A program made the translations under genes and the position numbers. A stretch of 64,000 nt of DNA from Flaviaesturariibacter aridisoli (lineage in GTDB: Bacteria; Bacteroidota; Bacteroidia; Chitinophagales; Chitinophagaceae): the NCBI RefSeq assembly GCF_004343705.1, contig NZ_SKFH01000014.1:1-64000 (forward strand). The letters run 5' to 3'. Below the pieces are notes generated by a model that was not told where the DNA came from, did not search any database, and saw only the letters and a program-made list of their open reading frames with translations. Of the stretch, positions 1 through 8,409 are shown piece by piece. The number at the start of each line of letters is the position of its first letter. Positions within the stretch are counted from its first letter, which is position 1.

Positions 1-23
1 GCTTTGCGATCCGGGCTTTTCTA

Positions 24-60
24 TTCCCCTTCCCTGAGGGAAGGGGTTTGGGGATGGGGC
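24..60. repeat. Dispersed palindromic repeat, CCTTCCC/GGATGGG family, copy 1
   Basis: A palindrome (CCCCTTCCCTGAGGGAAGGGG) of 21 bases with core CCTTCCC-tga-GGGAAGG is followed by TTTGGGGATGGGG. The same arrangement recurs at about 10600, 52003, 52514, 52581 and 63241. This copy lies directly downstream of the DUF1501 gene that ends at 62, so it could also form part of that transcript's 3' end. Confidence 0.75.
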
Positions 61-61
61 G

Positions 62-1264
62 CTAAATGAAGGGTAGGTGCTCATACTTCTTCGCTAAAAT
101 CGCCGCATCATCGGCGCCGAGCCATTTGTTCAGTACGGTGGCATACACCTGCTTGAAGTCCACTTTATGTTTGAGATCGCCTTCGTCGAGGTCAGCGAGG
201 TCGGGGAGGGCGTTGAGGAGGCCCTGCTGCTTCAGGCCGCCCGAAAGCAGGAACAGGTTGTTGGCAGTGCCGTGGTCGGTGCCGCCGGAGGCGTTCTGCG
301 CCACGCGGCGCCCGAACTCCGAGAAGGAAAAAAGCAGCACGTCGTTCCAGCGGCCCGCCGCTTTCATATCGGCCCTGAAGGCGGCCACGGCGTCGTTGAG
401 TTCCGTAAACAGGCGCTGTTGCTGCGCCTCCTGGTTTACGTGGGTGTCGAAAGAGCCGAGCGATACGTAATAGACCTTCGTATTGATGTCGGAGAAGATC
501 AGCGAGGCGATCGTTTTGAGGTCCTTGCCGAGGCCCGTAGCCGGGTAGGTGGCCCCGGTAGGATGCAGCCGCGATTGCTTAAAGATGTAGTCGGCCGAAG
601 AAAGCGTTCCAGCCATCGTTTTATAGAGGTAATCCACGGGCTGCTCGTCGTGGTGATCGGGACCGTAGTCGCCGGCCACCTGCTTGAAGAAGCGCTCGTT
701 GGCCGTGCCGTAGAGGCGCTTCGGGTCTTTGAGGGCGAGCCCGTTGAAATCTTTGCCTTTGAGCGCGAGGCTGAGCGTATCGTCGATCTCGAGGGCCTGC
801 GTCGGCTGGCTGCAGCCTTGGCATTGCGCATCGAGGTAGCGCCCGAGCCAGCCGGTGTTCCAGTAGTCGGATGCGGCGGAAGCGCTTTGCCAGATATCCA
901 TGGAGCGGAAGTGCGAGCGGTCGGGATTGGGGTAGCCCACGGAATTGAGAATGCCCAGCGATCCTTCGTGGTAGGCGTCGGCGAAGGCGGTCAGCGCGGG
1001 GTGCAGGCCGGCATCGTCGGTGAGGGAAAGCGCTTTGCCGCGCGCGATCCCGAGGCGCGGCCGCGCCTGGTAATACAGGTCGTTGCGCACCGGGATAACG
1101 GTGTTCAGGCCGTCGTTGCCGCCACTGAGCTGCAGCACCACCACGACCTTATTGCCCGGCGGCACGGCCTGGGGTGCCTCGAAGGCTTTCAGAAACTTCG
1201 GCAGGAACAGGGCCGCCGTGGCGAGGGAGCCGGTCTGGAGGAAGGTGCGTCGTTGGATAAGCAT
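62..1264 (-). CDS. DUF1501 family exported protein (copy A)
   Basis: This 400-residue DUF1501 protein belongs to a family related to the alkaline phosphatase/sulfatase fold; no reaction is established for it. The start at 1264 gives an N-terminus with QRRTFLQTG followed by a hydrophobic stretch, which looks like a twin-arginine export signal. A longer in-frame reading upstream is only repeat sequence. Family hallmarks are LQLSGGNDGLNTV near residue 45, HFRSMDIWQS near residue 120 and SEFGRRV...GTDHG near residue 320. It is the last gene of a minus-strand series DUF1800-DUF1501-DUF1800-DUF1501. The pairing with DUF1800 is typical of Bacteroidota and suggests the two proteins act together in the envelope. 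Its sister is at 2861-4057. Confidence 0.9.
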   Translation of the reverse strand: MLIQRRTFLQTGSLATAALFLPKFLKAFEAPQAVPPGNKVVVVLQLSGGNDGLNTVIPVRNDLYYQARPRLGIARGKALSLTDDAGLHPALTAFADAYHEGSLGILNSVGYPNPDRSHFRSMDIWQSASAASDYWNTGWLGRYLDAQCQGCSQPTQALEIDDTLSLALKGKDFNGLALKDPKRLYGTANERFFKQVAGDYGPDHHDEQPVDYLYKTMAGTLSSADYIFKQSRLHPTGATYPATGLGKDLKTIASLIFSDINTKVYYVSLGSFDTHVNQEAQQQRLFTELNDAVAAFRADMKAAGRWNDVLLFSFSEFGRRVAQNASGGTDHGTANNLFLLSGGLKQQGLLNALPDLADLDEGDLKHKVDFKQVYATVLNKWLGADDAAILAKKYEHLPFI

Positions 1265-1400
1265 GGTCGTGAGGCGTAAAGCGTGAGGCGTGAGCGGCCT
1301 CACCGTTAAGAAAAAATTTGAACCGATCGGGCGGCGCAGGCGCATGGTTGACGCCTCTCGCCGCACGATCTCAGCAAAGCTGGTACTCCGGCAGGCTCAT
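1254..1400. repeat. Duplicated inter-gene spacer, copy A
   Basis: The spacer between the DUF1800 and DUF1501 genes, with the adjoining gene ends, is nearly identical to 4047-4193. Differences are a few substitutions and small indels. It contains tandem GTGAGGCG-type words that are partly self-complementary (GTGAGGC and GCCTCAC). It marks the boundary of the duplicated gene pair and is more similar between copies than the genes around it. Confidence 0.85.
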
Positions 1401-2813
1401 CACCTGCAGCGTGGCGCTGCGGATGAACGCCTCGCGGGTGCTGTCGTTGACAAAGCCGAGCACCGTGGTCACCGGCACGCGCAGGGGCGTTTGCAGCAGG
1501 TGGCCGGTCAGGGCTTGCAGCAGCTGCGGCCGCGGCACCGCATCGAAGTGCTTCGTGTAACGTGCCCACTCGATGTGGGTGTTGATGACGCGCCCGCCGC
1601 CGCGTTGCGCCGCGGGCTGGACTTCCATGCGGCCGCCGGTGCTGTCGTCGTCGCTCTTCGGCCGCACGTTGAAGTCGTCCTGGTCGTTGAGCAGCATCGG
1701 GATCCGCATCCGCATCATCAGCGTAGAAGCGTCGATCCAGCTGCGGCCGCCGGGCCACCCGGCCACGTTGGGCGGGTAAAAAAGCTGCTGCCCCAGCACA
1801 CGCTGTACCAGCAGCAGGGATTCTTCGTTGGCCAGCTTCATGGGCAGCATCCGCTGCATCCCCACCAGCAGCTCGATCGGCGATTTGATCCGGGTGCCGA
1901 TGTTCTTTGCCTCACAAAACCAGGTGCTGCCGAAGATGTCGTCGAGCAGGCCCTGTATGTTGTAGTCGTTCCTGTAAAAACGCTCGCTCAGCCAGTCCAC
2001 CCGCTTTTCATCGGCTTCCTCGTTCACGAAGAAGCGGTAGATCTTCCGCGTGATGTGACGGGCCGTCTGCTTCTGTGCCAGCAGCAGGTCGAGCACGGCC
2101 TCGCCTTCGAGGTTGCCGGTGCTGCCCAGCACGGTCTTAAGGCCCCCGTCGTGCTGCCCGCGGCGGTACACGAAGTCGCCTCGGAAGTTGGCACTCCAGC
2201 CGGTAAAGGCACGGGCCGCTTCCTTCACGTCGTTTTCGGTATAATGTCCGCGGCCGAGCGTAAACAGCTCCATCACTTCGCGGGCGAAGTTCTCGTTGGG
2301 ATGGTCTTTTTTGTTTTGCTGCGCGTTGAGGAAGTTGAGCATCGCGGCCGACTTCGACACTTCGTGCAGCAGGGTGCGGAAGGAGCCGAGCGCCCCTCGG
2401 CGGATGACGTCGAGGAGCTGCTGCTGGTAAAACACGTTCAGGTTACGGGCGGCGAAATGACCGTGCCAGAAGAAGGCCATCTTTTCGCGCAGTTGCTGCG
2501 GGCTGGTTACCAGCTGCGCCAGCCAGGTGAGGTTGAGGGTCTTTACCGCCTGGCGGCTCCGCTCGCGGAGGAGGCGCCGGGTGTCGGCGTCTTCAGGGCG
2601 CGCCATGGCCCCACCTTCCATGGCGCCGGCCACGAGGCTCCGGAGGCTATCGTCTACGGCATCGATATAGGCGGGTTCCGCCTGGGAAGCGGCACGCAGG
2701 CGGGCATACCATTCGGAGGGGCGTCTGCTGCCGGTGGCTGCGAGGTCGTCGGCCGACGGGCCGAAGCCGGCGCGCCACAGCAGGTGCTGGTTGTGTGTCT
2801 GGTTGTCGGGCAT
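1371..2813 (-). CDS. DUF1800 family protein (copy A)
   Basis: This 480-residue DUF1800 protein has an unknown biochemical role. The N-terminal QHLLWRAGFGP motif, the central HPNENFAREVMELFTLGRG segment and the following AARAFTGW are the family signature. The C-terminus ends MSLPEYQLC, exactly as in its sister at 4166-5611. No clear signal peptide is visible. It lies about 106 bp upstream of its DUF1501 partner on the same strand, so the two are probably co-transcribed. It differs from the sister copy at many positions, so the duplication is not recent over the coding parts. Confidence 0.9.
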   Translation of the reverse strand: MPDNQTHNQHLLWRAGFGPSADDLAATGSRRPSEWYARLRAASQAEPAYIDAVDDSLRSLVAGAMEGGAMARPEDADTRRLLRERSRQAVKTLNLTWLAQLVTSPQQLREKMAFFWHGHFAARNLNVFYQQQLLDVIRRGALGSFRTLLHEVSKSAAMLNFLNAQQNKKDHPNENFAREVMELFTLGRGHYTENDVKEAARAFTGWSANFRGDFVYRRGQHDGGLKTVLGSTGNLEGEAVLDLLLAQKQTARHITRKIYRFFVNEEADEKRVDWLSERFYRNDYNIQGLLDDIFGSTWFCEAKNIGTRIKSPIELLVGMQRMLPMKLANEESLLLVQRVLGQQLFYPPNVAGWPGGRSWIDASTLMMRMRIPMLLNDQDDFNVRPKSDDDSTGGRMEVQPAAQRGGGRVINTHIEWARYTKHFDAVPRPQLLQALTGHLLQTPLRVPVTTVLGFVNDSTREAFIRSATLQVMSLPEYQLC

Positions 2814-2860
2814 AAGGCTTGCGGTTTGACCGGCCGCCGCGTGCCGCGTTTAATGGACCG

Positions 2861-4057
2861 CTAAATGAAATTCAGCGTTTCGAAGCGGCCGCCCAGCACC
2901 TCGGCGGGGCTGGTGCCGAGCCATTTTTGGAGCACCGTGGCGTAAACCTGCCGGAAATCGACGGTATGCTTGATGTCTCCCTGGTCGAGGTCGGCGAGGT
3001 TCGGCAGGGCGTTGAGGATGCCTTTCTGCTTCAGGCCGCCGCCAAAAAGAAAGAGGTTGTTGGCGCAGCCGTGGTCGGTGCCCTTGGAGGCATTTTCCCC
3101 CACGCGGCGCCCGAACTCCGAGAAGGTCACCAGCAGCACGTCGTCGAAGCGGTGGTTTTCCTTCAGGTCTTTGATAAAGGTGCCTACCGAGTCGTTCACC
3201 TCTTTCAGCGCGCGCTGGTGGTAGAGCTCCTGGTTGATGTGCGTGTCGTAACCGGCCTGCGACACATAATACACTTTCGTGTCGAGGTCGGACAGGATCA
3301 GCGAGGCGATGGTGCTAAACGCTTTGCCGAGCGGCGAGTTGGGGTAGGCGGGCGCGTTCTTGCGCTGGCCGGCCTTCTGGGCAATGTGGTCGGCGCCGGA
3401 GAGGGTGGCCGACATCGTTTTGTAAAGGTAGTCGGCGCCTTCATGGTGGTGGCCCGTATGCTGGCCGGCGGCGTCGCGGAAGAAGCGCTCGTTGGCGAGG
3501 CCGAAGAGCAGCTTCGGGTCGCGCATGGCCATGCCGTTCATCTGCGCGCCTTTGAGCGCGAGGCTGAGGGTGTCGTCGATCTCGAGGGCCTGCGTGGCGG
3601 CGGCGCAATCGTGGCACTGCGCATCCAGGTAGCGGCCCAGCCAGCCGGTATTGCGGTATTCGTTGCTCGCGGAGGCGCTTTGCCAGATATCCATGGAGCG
3701 GAAGTGCGAGCGGTCGGGATCGGGGTAGCCTACGGAGTTGAGAATGCCCAGCGACCCATCGTGGTAGGCGTCGGCGAAGGCGGTCAGCGCAGGATTGAGG
3801 CCCACGTCGTCGCGCAGGGCGAGGGTTTTTTCGCGCTGGAGGCCCAGCGTGGGGCGCGCTTTGTAATACAGGTCGTTGCGCACCGGCACCACGGTGTTGA
3901 GGCCGTCGTTGCCGCCCGTGAGCTGCAGCACCACCAGCACCTTGTTGCCCGGCGGCACGGCGCGCGGGGCTTCAAAGGCCTTCAGGAATTTCGGCACAAA
4001 GAGCGAGGCGGTGGCGAGGGCGCCGGTCTGGAGGAAGGTGCGTCGTTGGATAAGCAT
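2861..4057 (-). CDS. DUF1501 family exported protein (copy B)
   Basis: This 398-residue paralogue of the 62-1264 product has the same QRRTFLQTG twin-arginine-like N-terminus, GGNDGLNTVVPVRNDLYY, HFRSMDIWQSAS and SEFGRRVGENASKGTDHG motifs. The start at 4057 corresponds exactly to the start chosen for copy A; upstream in-frame codons fall in the duplicated spacer. It is 47 bp upstream of the copy A DUF1800 gene on the same strand, so all four genes can form one operon. The function is unassigned, but a periplasmic location is inferred from the export signal. Confidence 0.9.
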   Translation of the reverse strand: MLIQRRTFLQTGALATASLFVPKFLKAFEAPRAVPPGNKVLVVLQLTGGNDGLNTVVPVRNDLYYKARPTLGLQREKTLALRDDVGLNPALTAFADAYHDGSLGILNSVGYPDPDRSHFRSMDIWQSASASNEYRNTGWLGRYLDAQCHDCAAATQALEIDDTLSLALKGAQMNGMAMRDPKLLFGLANERFFRDAAGQHTGHHHEGADYLYKTMSATLSGADHIAQKAGQRKNAPAYPNSPLGKAFSTIASLILSDLDTKVYYVSQAGYDTHINQELYHQRALKEVNDSVGTFIKDLKENHRFDDVLLVTFSEFGRRVGENASKGTDHGCANNLFLFGGGLKQKGILNALPNLADLDQGDIKHTVDFRQVYATVLQKWLGTSPAEVLGGRFETLNFI

Positions 4058-4193
4058 GGTCGTGAGGCGTAAAGCGTGAGGCGTGAGCGGCCTCACCGTT
4101 AAGAAAAAGATTTGAACCGATCGGGCGGCGCAGGCGCACGGGTTGACGCCTCGCGCCGCACGATCTCAGCAAAGCTGGTACTCCGGCAGGCTC
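4047..4193. repeat. Duplicated inter-gene spacer, copy B
   Basis: This is the counterpart of 1254-1400. It includes the first codons of the DUF1501 gene, the GTGAGGCG words, a short A-rich stretch and the last codons of the DUF1800 gene. The near-identity between copies contrasts with the divergence of the flanking genes. Confidence 0.85.
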
Positions 4194-5611
4194 ATCACCT
4201 GCAGGGTAGCTGTCTTGATAAACGACTCGCGCGAGTCGCTGTTGGCATATGAGGTGATCAGCGAAGGCGGCACCTGCAGGCCCGAAGGCAGCAGGGCGCC
4301 GGCGATGGCCGGCACCAGCTCCTCGCGCTTGACCGAAGCGAAGCGGGCCACTTGCGCTTTCCAGTCCATGCGCACATCGAAGCGCGTGTTCTTTTCGAGG
4401 GTGCGCACCTTGGCGTTGGAATACACGGCATTCACCACGTTGCTTTGGGGCTGCAGGTCGTTGTTGGGTTTTACCTGCACGTTGAGCGCGTCCTTTTCGT
4501 TGAACATCTGCGGCAGGCGCATGCGCAGCATCAGCGTGGTGGAGTCGATCCAGCTGCGGCCTCCGGGCCAGCCGGCCACATTGGGCGGAAAGAAGAGGAT
4601 CTGTCCCAGCACGCGCTGCAGCATCAGGTATTGCTCCTCGTTGTCGAGCGACAGCGCGAGGGTGCGGCGGATCCCGGTGAGCAGCTCCACCGGCGACTTG
4701 ATGCGGGCGCCGTAGAGCGCCGGCTCATAAAACCAGGTGGACGTAAAGATGTCGTCGAGCAGGGTGCCGATCTCGTAGTTGCTTTTGTAGAAGCGATCGG
4801 CGAGGGCGGCCACCCGGCGTTCGTCGGGCGTGTCGCTGACGAGGAAGCGGTACAGCTTGCGGGTGATGTGCACCGCCGTATCCTTTTGCTGGAGCAGGAA
4901 GTCGAGCACCTGCTCGCCGTTCCAGTTGCCGGTATGCCCCAGCACGGTCTTGCTGCCCTCGTCGTGCTCGGCCGGCTTTACCTTAAAGGTGCCGTCGGTT
5001 TCCACCCACCAGCCGGTGAAGGCGCGGGCGGCTTCCTTGATATCGTTTTCAGTATAGTGGCCGCGGCCGAGGGTAAAGAGTTCCATCACCTCGCGGGCGA
5101 AGTTTTCATTGGGATGGCCCTTGCGGTTGCTCTGTGCGTTGAGGTACAGCATCATGGCCGCCGAGCGCGCCACCTCGCCCAGGAGCGTGCGGAAGTTGCC
5201 GAGGCCGTGGGTGCGCAGCACCTGCAGCAGTTGCTGGGCGTAGTGGATGTTGAGCGTGAGGGTGCAGAAGTGGCCGTGCCAGAACAGGGCGATCTTTTCA
5301 CGCAGCTGCGCTTTGCTGTCGGCCATTTCGCGGAGCCAGGCGAGGTTAATGTCACGGATGGCGTTGTTGTTTTTCAGTTGCACGCGCTTGCGGGTGGCTT
5401 CATCTACCGTTTTGGACCAGCCCGGAATGGTATAGGACTGCATCAGCTCGGCGTCCACCACATTGAGGTAGCGGGGCGCGGCGGCGCTGTCGCGGCGAAG
5501 GGTGGCGTACCAGTCGGCGGGCTTGCGATCGGCCAGGGCAGTCCAGTCGGCGGGCAAGGGGCCGAAGCCGGCGCGCCAGAGGAGGTGCTGGTTCTTTTGC
5601 TGGTGGGTCAT
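4166..5611 (-). CDS. DUF1800 family protein (copy B)
   Basis: This 481-residue DUF1800 paralogue is the first gene of the duplicated series. The true start is 5611 (MTHQQKNQHLLWRAGFG); a much longer open frame upstream runs antisense through the alkB-like gene and is not real. It shares HPNENFAREVMELFTLGRG and the C-terminal MSLPEYQLC with copy A. It is divergent from the alkB-like gene at 5711, so promoters for both directions should lie in 5612-5710. Biochemical function is unknown; it is expected to work with the DUF1501 protein encoded next. Confidence 0.9.
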   Translation of the reverse strand: MTHQQKNQHLLWRAGFGPLPADWTALADRKPADWYATLRRDSAAAPRYLNVVDAELMQSYTIPGWSKTVDEATRKRVQLKNNNAIRDINLAWLREMADSKAQLREKIALFWHGHFCTLTLNIHYAQQLLQVLRTHGLGNFRTLLGEVARSAAMMLYLNAQSNRKGHPNENFAREVMELFTLGRGHYTENDIKEAARAFTGWWVETDGTFKVKPAEHDEGSKTVLGHTGNWNGEQVLDFLLQQKDTAVHITRKLYRFLVSDTPDERRVAALADRFYKSNYEIGTLLDDIFTSTWFYEPALYGARIKSPVELLTGIRRTLALSLDNEEQYLMLQRVLGQILFFPPNVAGWPGGRSWIDSTTLMLRMRLPQMFNEKDALNVQVKPNNDLQPQSNVVNAVYSNAKVRTLEKNTRFDVRMDWKAQVARFASVKREELVPAIAGALLPSGLQVPPSLITSYANSDSRESFIKTATLQVMSLPEYQLC

Positions 5612-5710
5612 AAGGTTTGCGTCGTTAGGGGTTAGACGGCCCGGGTGAGCGGTGGGTTGCGCAGCGGGGCGTCGGGCTCTGTAAGTTAACGTTCTTACCT
5701 TTAAGGTAGT

Positions 5711-6784
5711 ATGTCGTTCCGCGTTTTCAAGTATGCTTCGCCGCTGCTCGTTTACTTCGGCGCCCTGCTGTCCTTCCTGGGCAGCGGCTTCGTCGTATGG
5801 ATCCCGTTGCTCTATGCCTTTTTGCTGATCCCGCTGCTGGAACTCCTGCTGCGGCCCGACAGCCGCAACCTGTCGGAGGCGGAGGCGGAGCTCGCGCGCC
5901 GCAACCGGCTTTATGATGCGCTGCTGTACGCCATCGTACCGCTGCAATGGGGCGCCCTGTTGCTGTTTCTCTGGCAACTGCGCCTGCCCTGGTCGGCCGC
6001 CGACCTCGCGGGAAAGACCGCGGTCATGGGTTTGCTCTGTGGCACCTTTGGTATCAACGTGGGCCACGAGCTCGGTCACCGAACGCGCCGCGGCGAGCGC
6101 CTGGCGGCGAAAAGCCTCCTGCTGACGTCGCTGTACATGCACTTTTATATCGAACACAACCGCGGGCACCACAAGCACGTGGCTACGCCCGGAGATCCGA
6201 GCTCGGCGGGCTACGGCGAGTCGCTCTACGCCTTCTGGCTGCGTTCCGTAACGGGTTCGCTGCGCAGCGCGGCACGCATTGCCGGCGCCGCGGCGCGTAA
6301 GGCGGGACGGCCGGCGCTGTCGCTGCACAACGAGCTGCTGCAGTTCGGGCTTATCGAAGCGGCGCTGCTGTCCGCCGTGGCGCTGCTCTTTGGGGCAAAG
6401 GCGCTGCTTGTGTTTTTGGCGGCGGCCACGATGGGTTTCCTGCTGCTCGAAACGGTCAACTACATCGAGCACTACGGCCTGCAGCGCCGCCCCGCCAAAG
6501 ACGGGGGCGCTGGCTACGAACGGGCCCGGCCGGCGCATAGCTGGAATTCAAGCCACGTCATCGGCCGGGTGATGCTGTTTGAACTGAGCCGCCATAGCGA
6601 TCATCACTACCTCGCGTCGCGGCCCTACCAGCTGCTGCGCCACCATGAGGAGGCGCCGCAGATGCCCACGGGCTATCCCGGCATGATGCTGCTGGCGCTG
6701 CTGCCGCCGGCCTGGTTTGCGGTGATGAACCCGCGGGTGCAAAAGAATAGCCGGCCCGAAGAGCCGGCTATGGTTATCGCCTGA
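5711..6784 (+). CDS. AlkB-type membrane fatty-acid/alkane hydroxylase
   Basis: This 357-residue integral-membrane di-iron oxygenase is of the alkane 1-monooxygenase (AlkB) group, which inserts oxygen at terminal carbons using electrons from rubredoxin. Hydrophobic segments occur near residues 8-45, 75-95, 100-118 and 215-245. The eight-histidine type ligand set is visible as HELGH (about 119), HNRGHHKH (about 148), NYIEHYG (about 250) and HSDHHY (about 296). No rubredoxin or reductase gene is nearby, so the electron donor must be elsewhere and the real substrate is uncertain. The last codons overlap a strong hairpin (6747-6771). Confidence 0.85.
   Translation: MSFRVFKYASPLLVYFGALLSFLGSGFVVWIPLLYAFLLIPLLELLLRPDSRNLSEAEAELARRNRLYDALLYAIVPLQWGALLLFLWQLRLPWSAADLAGKTAVMGLLCGTFGINVGHELGHRTRRGERLAAKSLLLTSLYMHFYIEHNRGHHKHVATPGDPSSAGYGESLYAFWLRSVTGSLRSAARIAGAAARKAGRPALSLHNELLQFGLIEAALLSAVALLFGAKALLVFLAAATMGFLLLETVNYIEHYGLQRRPAKDGGAGYERARPAHSWNSSHVIGRVMLFELSRHSDHHYLASRPYQLLRHHEEAPQMPTGYPGMMLLALLPPAWFAVMNPRVQKNSRPEEPAMVIA
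6741..6771 (-). terminator. Hairpin terminator at the end of the alkB-like gene
   Basis: ATAGCCGGC and GCCGGCTAT form a 9-bp stem around CCGAAGA. On the minus strand it is followed by a T-rich run, so it could stop transcription coming from the minus-strand barrel gene; the stem also overlaps the coding end of the plus-strand gene. Confidence 0.6.
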
Positions 6785-6814
6785 CAGTTATTCAGTCGGA
6801 GCCGGCGACATAGA

Positions 6815-6975
6815 CCTAAAAGCTGCCGCCGATGGGAAAATAGCGGCGCAACAGCAGTCCGGCGCCGTAGCATTTCGACTCCTTGCTTTTGGTGATGGCC
6901 CCCCGAGGTCAGGTTCCCCCTCGCCTGGCTATAGCCGACCAGCACGCCCGCAACGAGGTTATTGCGCATAAAGCG
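6815..6975 (-). pseudogene. Frameshifted fragment of a beta-barrel outer-membrane protein
   Basis: Read on the minus strand, one frame gives NNLVAGVLVGYSQARGN and a second frame gives GAGLLLRRYFPIGGSF before a stop. These line up in order with ENLVVGINVGFSKAKTE and APGVFLRRYYPLGKSF of the intact gene at 7091-7735. The frame changes near the run of C at about 6900. Only about 60 of roughly 200 residues remain. It is therefore a decayed partial paralogue, not a functional gene, unless a sequencing error is responsible for the frame change. Confidence 0.7.
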
Positions 6976-7043
6976 GCGGCCGTACGGCGGCCTGCTAAAG
7001 CCGTTGCTGTTGACACAACCTTGTTCGTTTGTGCGCGACGTAA

Positions 7044-7070
7044 AAAAGCCGGCGCAGGGCGCCGGCTTTT
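7044..7070. terminator. Strong rho-independent terminator
   Basis: AAAAGCCGGCGC and GCGCCGGCTTTT form a near-perfect stem with A and T runs on either side. It sits just past the stop of the minus-strand barrel gene at 7091 and can work in both directions. Confidence 0.85.
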
Positions 7071-7090
7071 CGGTTGTCGATGTCCGCTAA

Positions 7091-7735
7091 TTACTTGCCG
7101 AGCAGGATGTTGAAGCCAATGCTCAGGGGAACGCCGCCGCCACCGTTGACGCCCAGGTTGAACGTGTTGGTCTTGGCGGTAACGATGTTGTTGGGGTTCT
7201 TGATTTCGGAGCTCACGTAGTTGGCCGTCAGCAGGTTGCGCAGGCTTACTTCGAGCAGGAAGTTCTTGCGGATGGCGTAGGCCACACCGGGGAAAATGGT
7301 CAGGCCGAAACCGTTGCCGTTCACTTCATTCACGGGCGTGGTGCCGTTGAAGGTTTCCGACTTCTGGTTGATATAATTCAGACCGCCATGGCCGTAGAAG
7401 AAGAAGCTTTTGCCGAGGGGGTAGTAGCGGCGCAGGAAAACGCCGGGAGCGATCGTGCGCTGCTCCTGCTGCGTGTTGCCGGCGGCTTCCGTTTTGGCTT
7501 TGGAGAACCCCACGTTGATGCCGACCACAAGGTTCTCCTTCGCGAAGACGCCGATGGTGGGGTCGATCACGAAAGCGCTTTGTTTCGTTACAATGTTGTT
7601 GGGGTTGTTGACGGTGGTGTTTTCGGTGCTGCTGCTGGTGATGCTGCCACCGAGGAAGATGCGGCCTTTGTTCAATTGGGCGTTAACGGCGGCAACGGAA
7701 AGAAGGCCGGCCGAGAAGAGAGCGATTTTTTTCAT
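7091..7735 (-). CDS. Outer-membrane beta-barrel protein
   Basis: This 214-residue protein has an N-terminal signal peptide ending near AVNAQ (residue 19) followed by alternating, glycine- and aromatic-rich strands. It fits the small OmpA-like or porin-type eight-stranded barrel proteins common in Bacteroidota. The segment LRRYYPLGKSFFFYG is a typical strand-loop of this group. It ends with a strand-like NILLGK. There is no OmpA C-terminal peptidoglycan domain. A frameshifted partial relative lies just downstream (6815-6975), indicating a former tandem pair. The substrate or role is unknown. Confidence 0.8.
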   Translation of the reverse strand: MKKIALFSAGLLSVAAVNAQLNKGRIFLGGSITSSSTENTTVNNPNNIVTKQSAFVIDPTIGVFAKENLVVGINVGFSKAKTEAAGNTQQEQRTIAPGVFLRRYYPLGKSFFFYGHGGLNYINQKSETFNGTTPVNEVNGNGFGLTIFPGVAYAIRKNFLLEVSLRNLLTANYVSSEIKNPNNIVTAKTNTFNLGVNGGGGVPLSIGFNILLGK

Positions 7736-7863
7736 GTTCGATTTTCTTTGGTGTTTACAGACAACGAAAGCGACATTTTCGCTTCATTGGCGGCGCAAGA
7801 TAAGGATGAGTTAACAAAGTTTTAGTGTCCCACCGGTCCGGCACCCCCGCCTGGTACCGGCAT

Positions 7864-7890
7864 AAAAAAGCCCCGCAGGTAGCGGGGCCT
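7864..7890 (-). terminator. Rho-independent terminator of the cytochrome gene
   Basis: On the minus strand GCCCCGC-tacct-GCGGGGC is followed by six T, shortly after the stop codon at 7915. Confidence 0.85.
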
Positions 7891-7914
7891 CGGTATTGTA
7901 GAAATACGGGATCG

Positions 7915-8244
7915 TTATTTTTTTGCGTTGGCCTGCACGTACGCGTTCACCTGCGCCGTTTCTTCTTCGCTGAGACGGGCTTTCGGGGCCATGCTTTTCA
8001 GGATGGGCACCCAGCGCTCGGCGGTGTAATTGGCAGGGTCTTTCAGGCCATGGCAGCGGCCGCACTTGGCGTTGTACACCTGGTGGCCCGCTTCGATGGT
8101 GGTGGCCGAAGCACCGGCGGTGCTGTTAGCGGGCGCGGTGGCCGGCGCCGACGACGTGTCGGGTGTGCTCGTAGTAGGAGTGGCCTTGTGGGCGCAGGCG
8201 GCTACAAGAGCGGCCAGGGAGCAGACAAAAAGTAGTTGCTTCAT
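7915..8244 (-). CDS. Small c-type cytochrome lipoprotein
   Basis: This 109-residue protein starts MKQLLFV at 8244 and has a lipobox ending in ALVAAC, so it is probably anchored by lipid in the envelope. A low-complexity Ser/Thr/Ala/Pro linker (about residues 20-45) leads to one haem-binding CGRCH motif near residue 62. A downstream methionine (KSMAP) near residue 82 is a plausible second axial ligand. This is the layout of a monohaem cytochrome c used in periplasmic electron transfer. It stands alone between serS and the barrel gene; no oxidase genes are adjacent. Confidence 0.85.
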   Translation of the reverse strand: MKQLLFVCSLAALVAACAHKATPTTSTPDTSSAPATAPANSTAGASATTIEAGHQVYNAKCGRCHGLKDPANYTAERWVPILKSMAPKARLSEEETAQVNAYVQANAKK

Positions 8245-8275
8245 AATTCGGTGTTGTGGCATTAAATATAGGGAA

Positions 8276-8401
8276 TTAGTCTATTGGTCGATTCGTCTAT
8301 TGGTAACTGCGACGCGGCAACGTTGCTACGTTCTATTGATTTTCCTGAAGATTTGCGCACAAACCTGCCTTACCAATAAACCAATAAACTAATAGACCAA
8401 T
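8276..8401. repeat. Word-repeat hairpin (TCTATTGGT type)
   Basis: Left arm 8276-8306 contains TCTATTGGT twice; right arm 8370-8401 contains the complementary ACCAATAAACCAATA and TAATAGACCAAT. The loop is about 63 bp. It lies between the serS stop and the cytochrome gene, where a terminator would be expected. Confidence 0.8.
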
Positions 8402-8409
8402 CACCCTCC

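Noticed and set aside
5612-6538. Long N-terminal extension of the DUF1800 copy B protein
   Set aside because: It runs antisense through the alkB-like gene, whose histidine motifs prove the other strand is coding.
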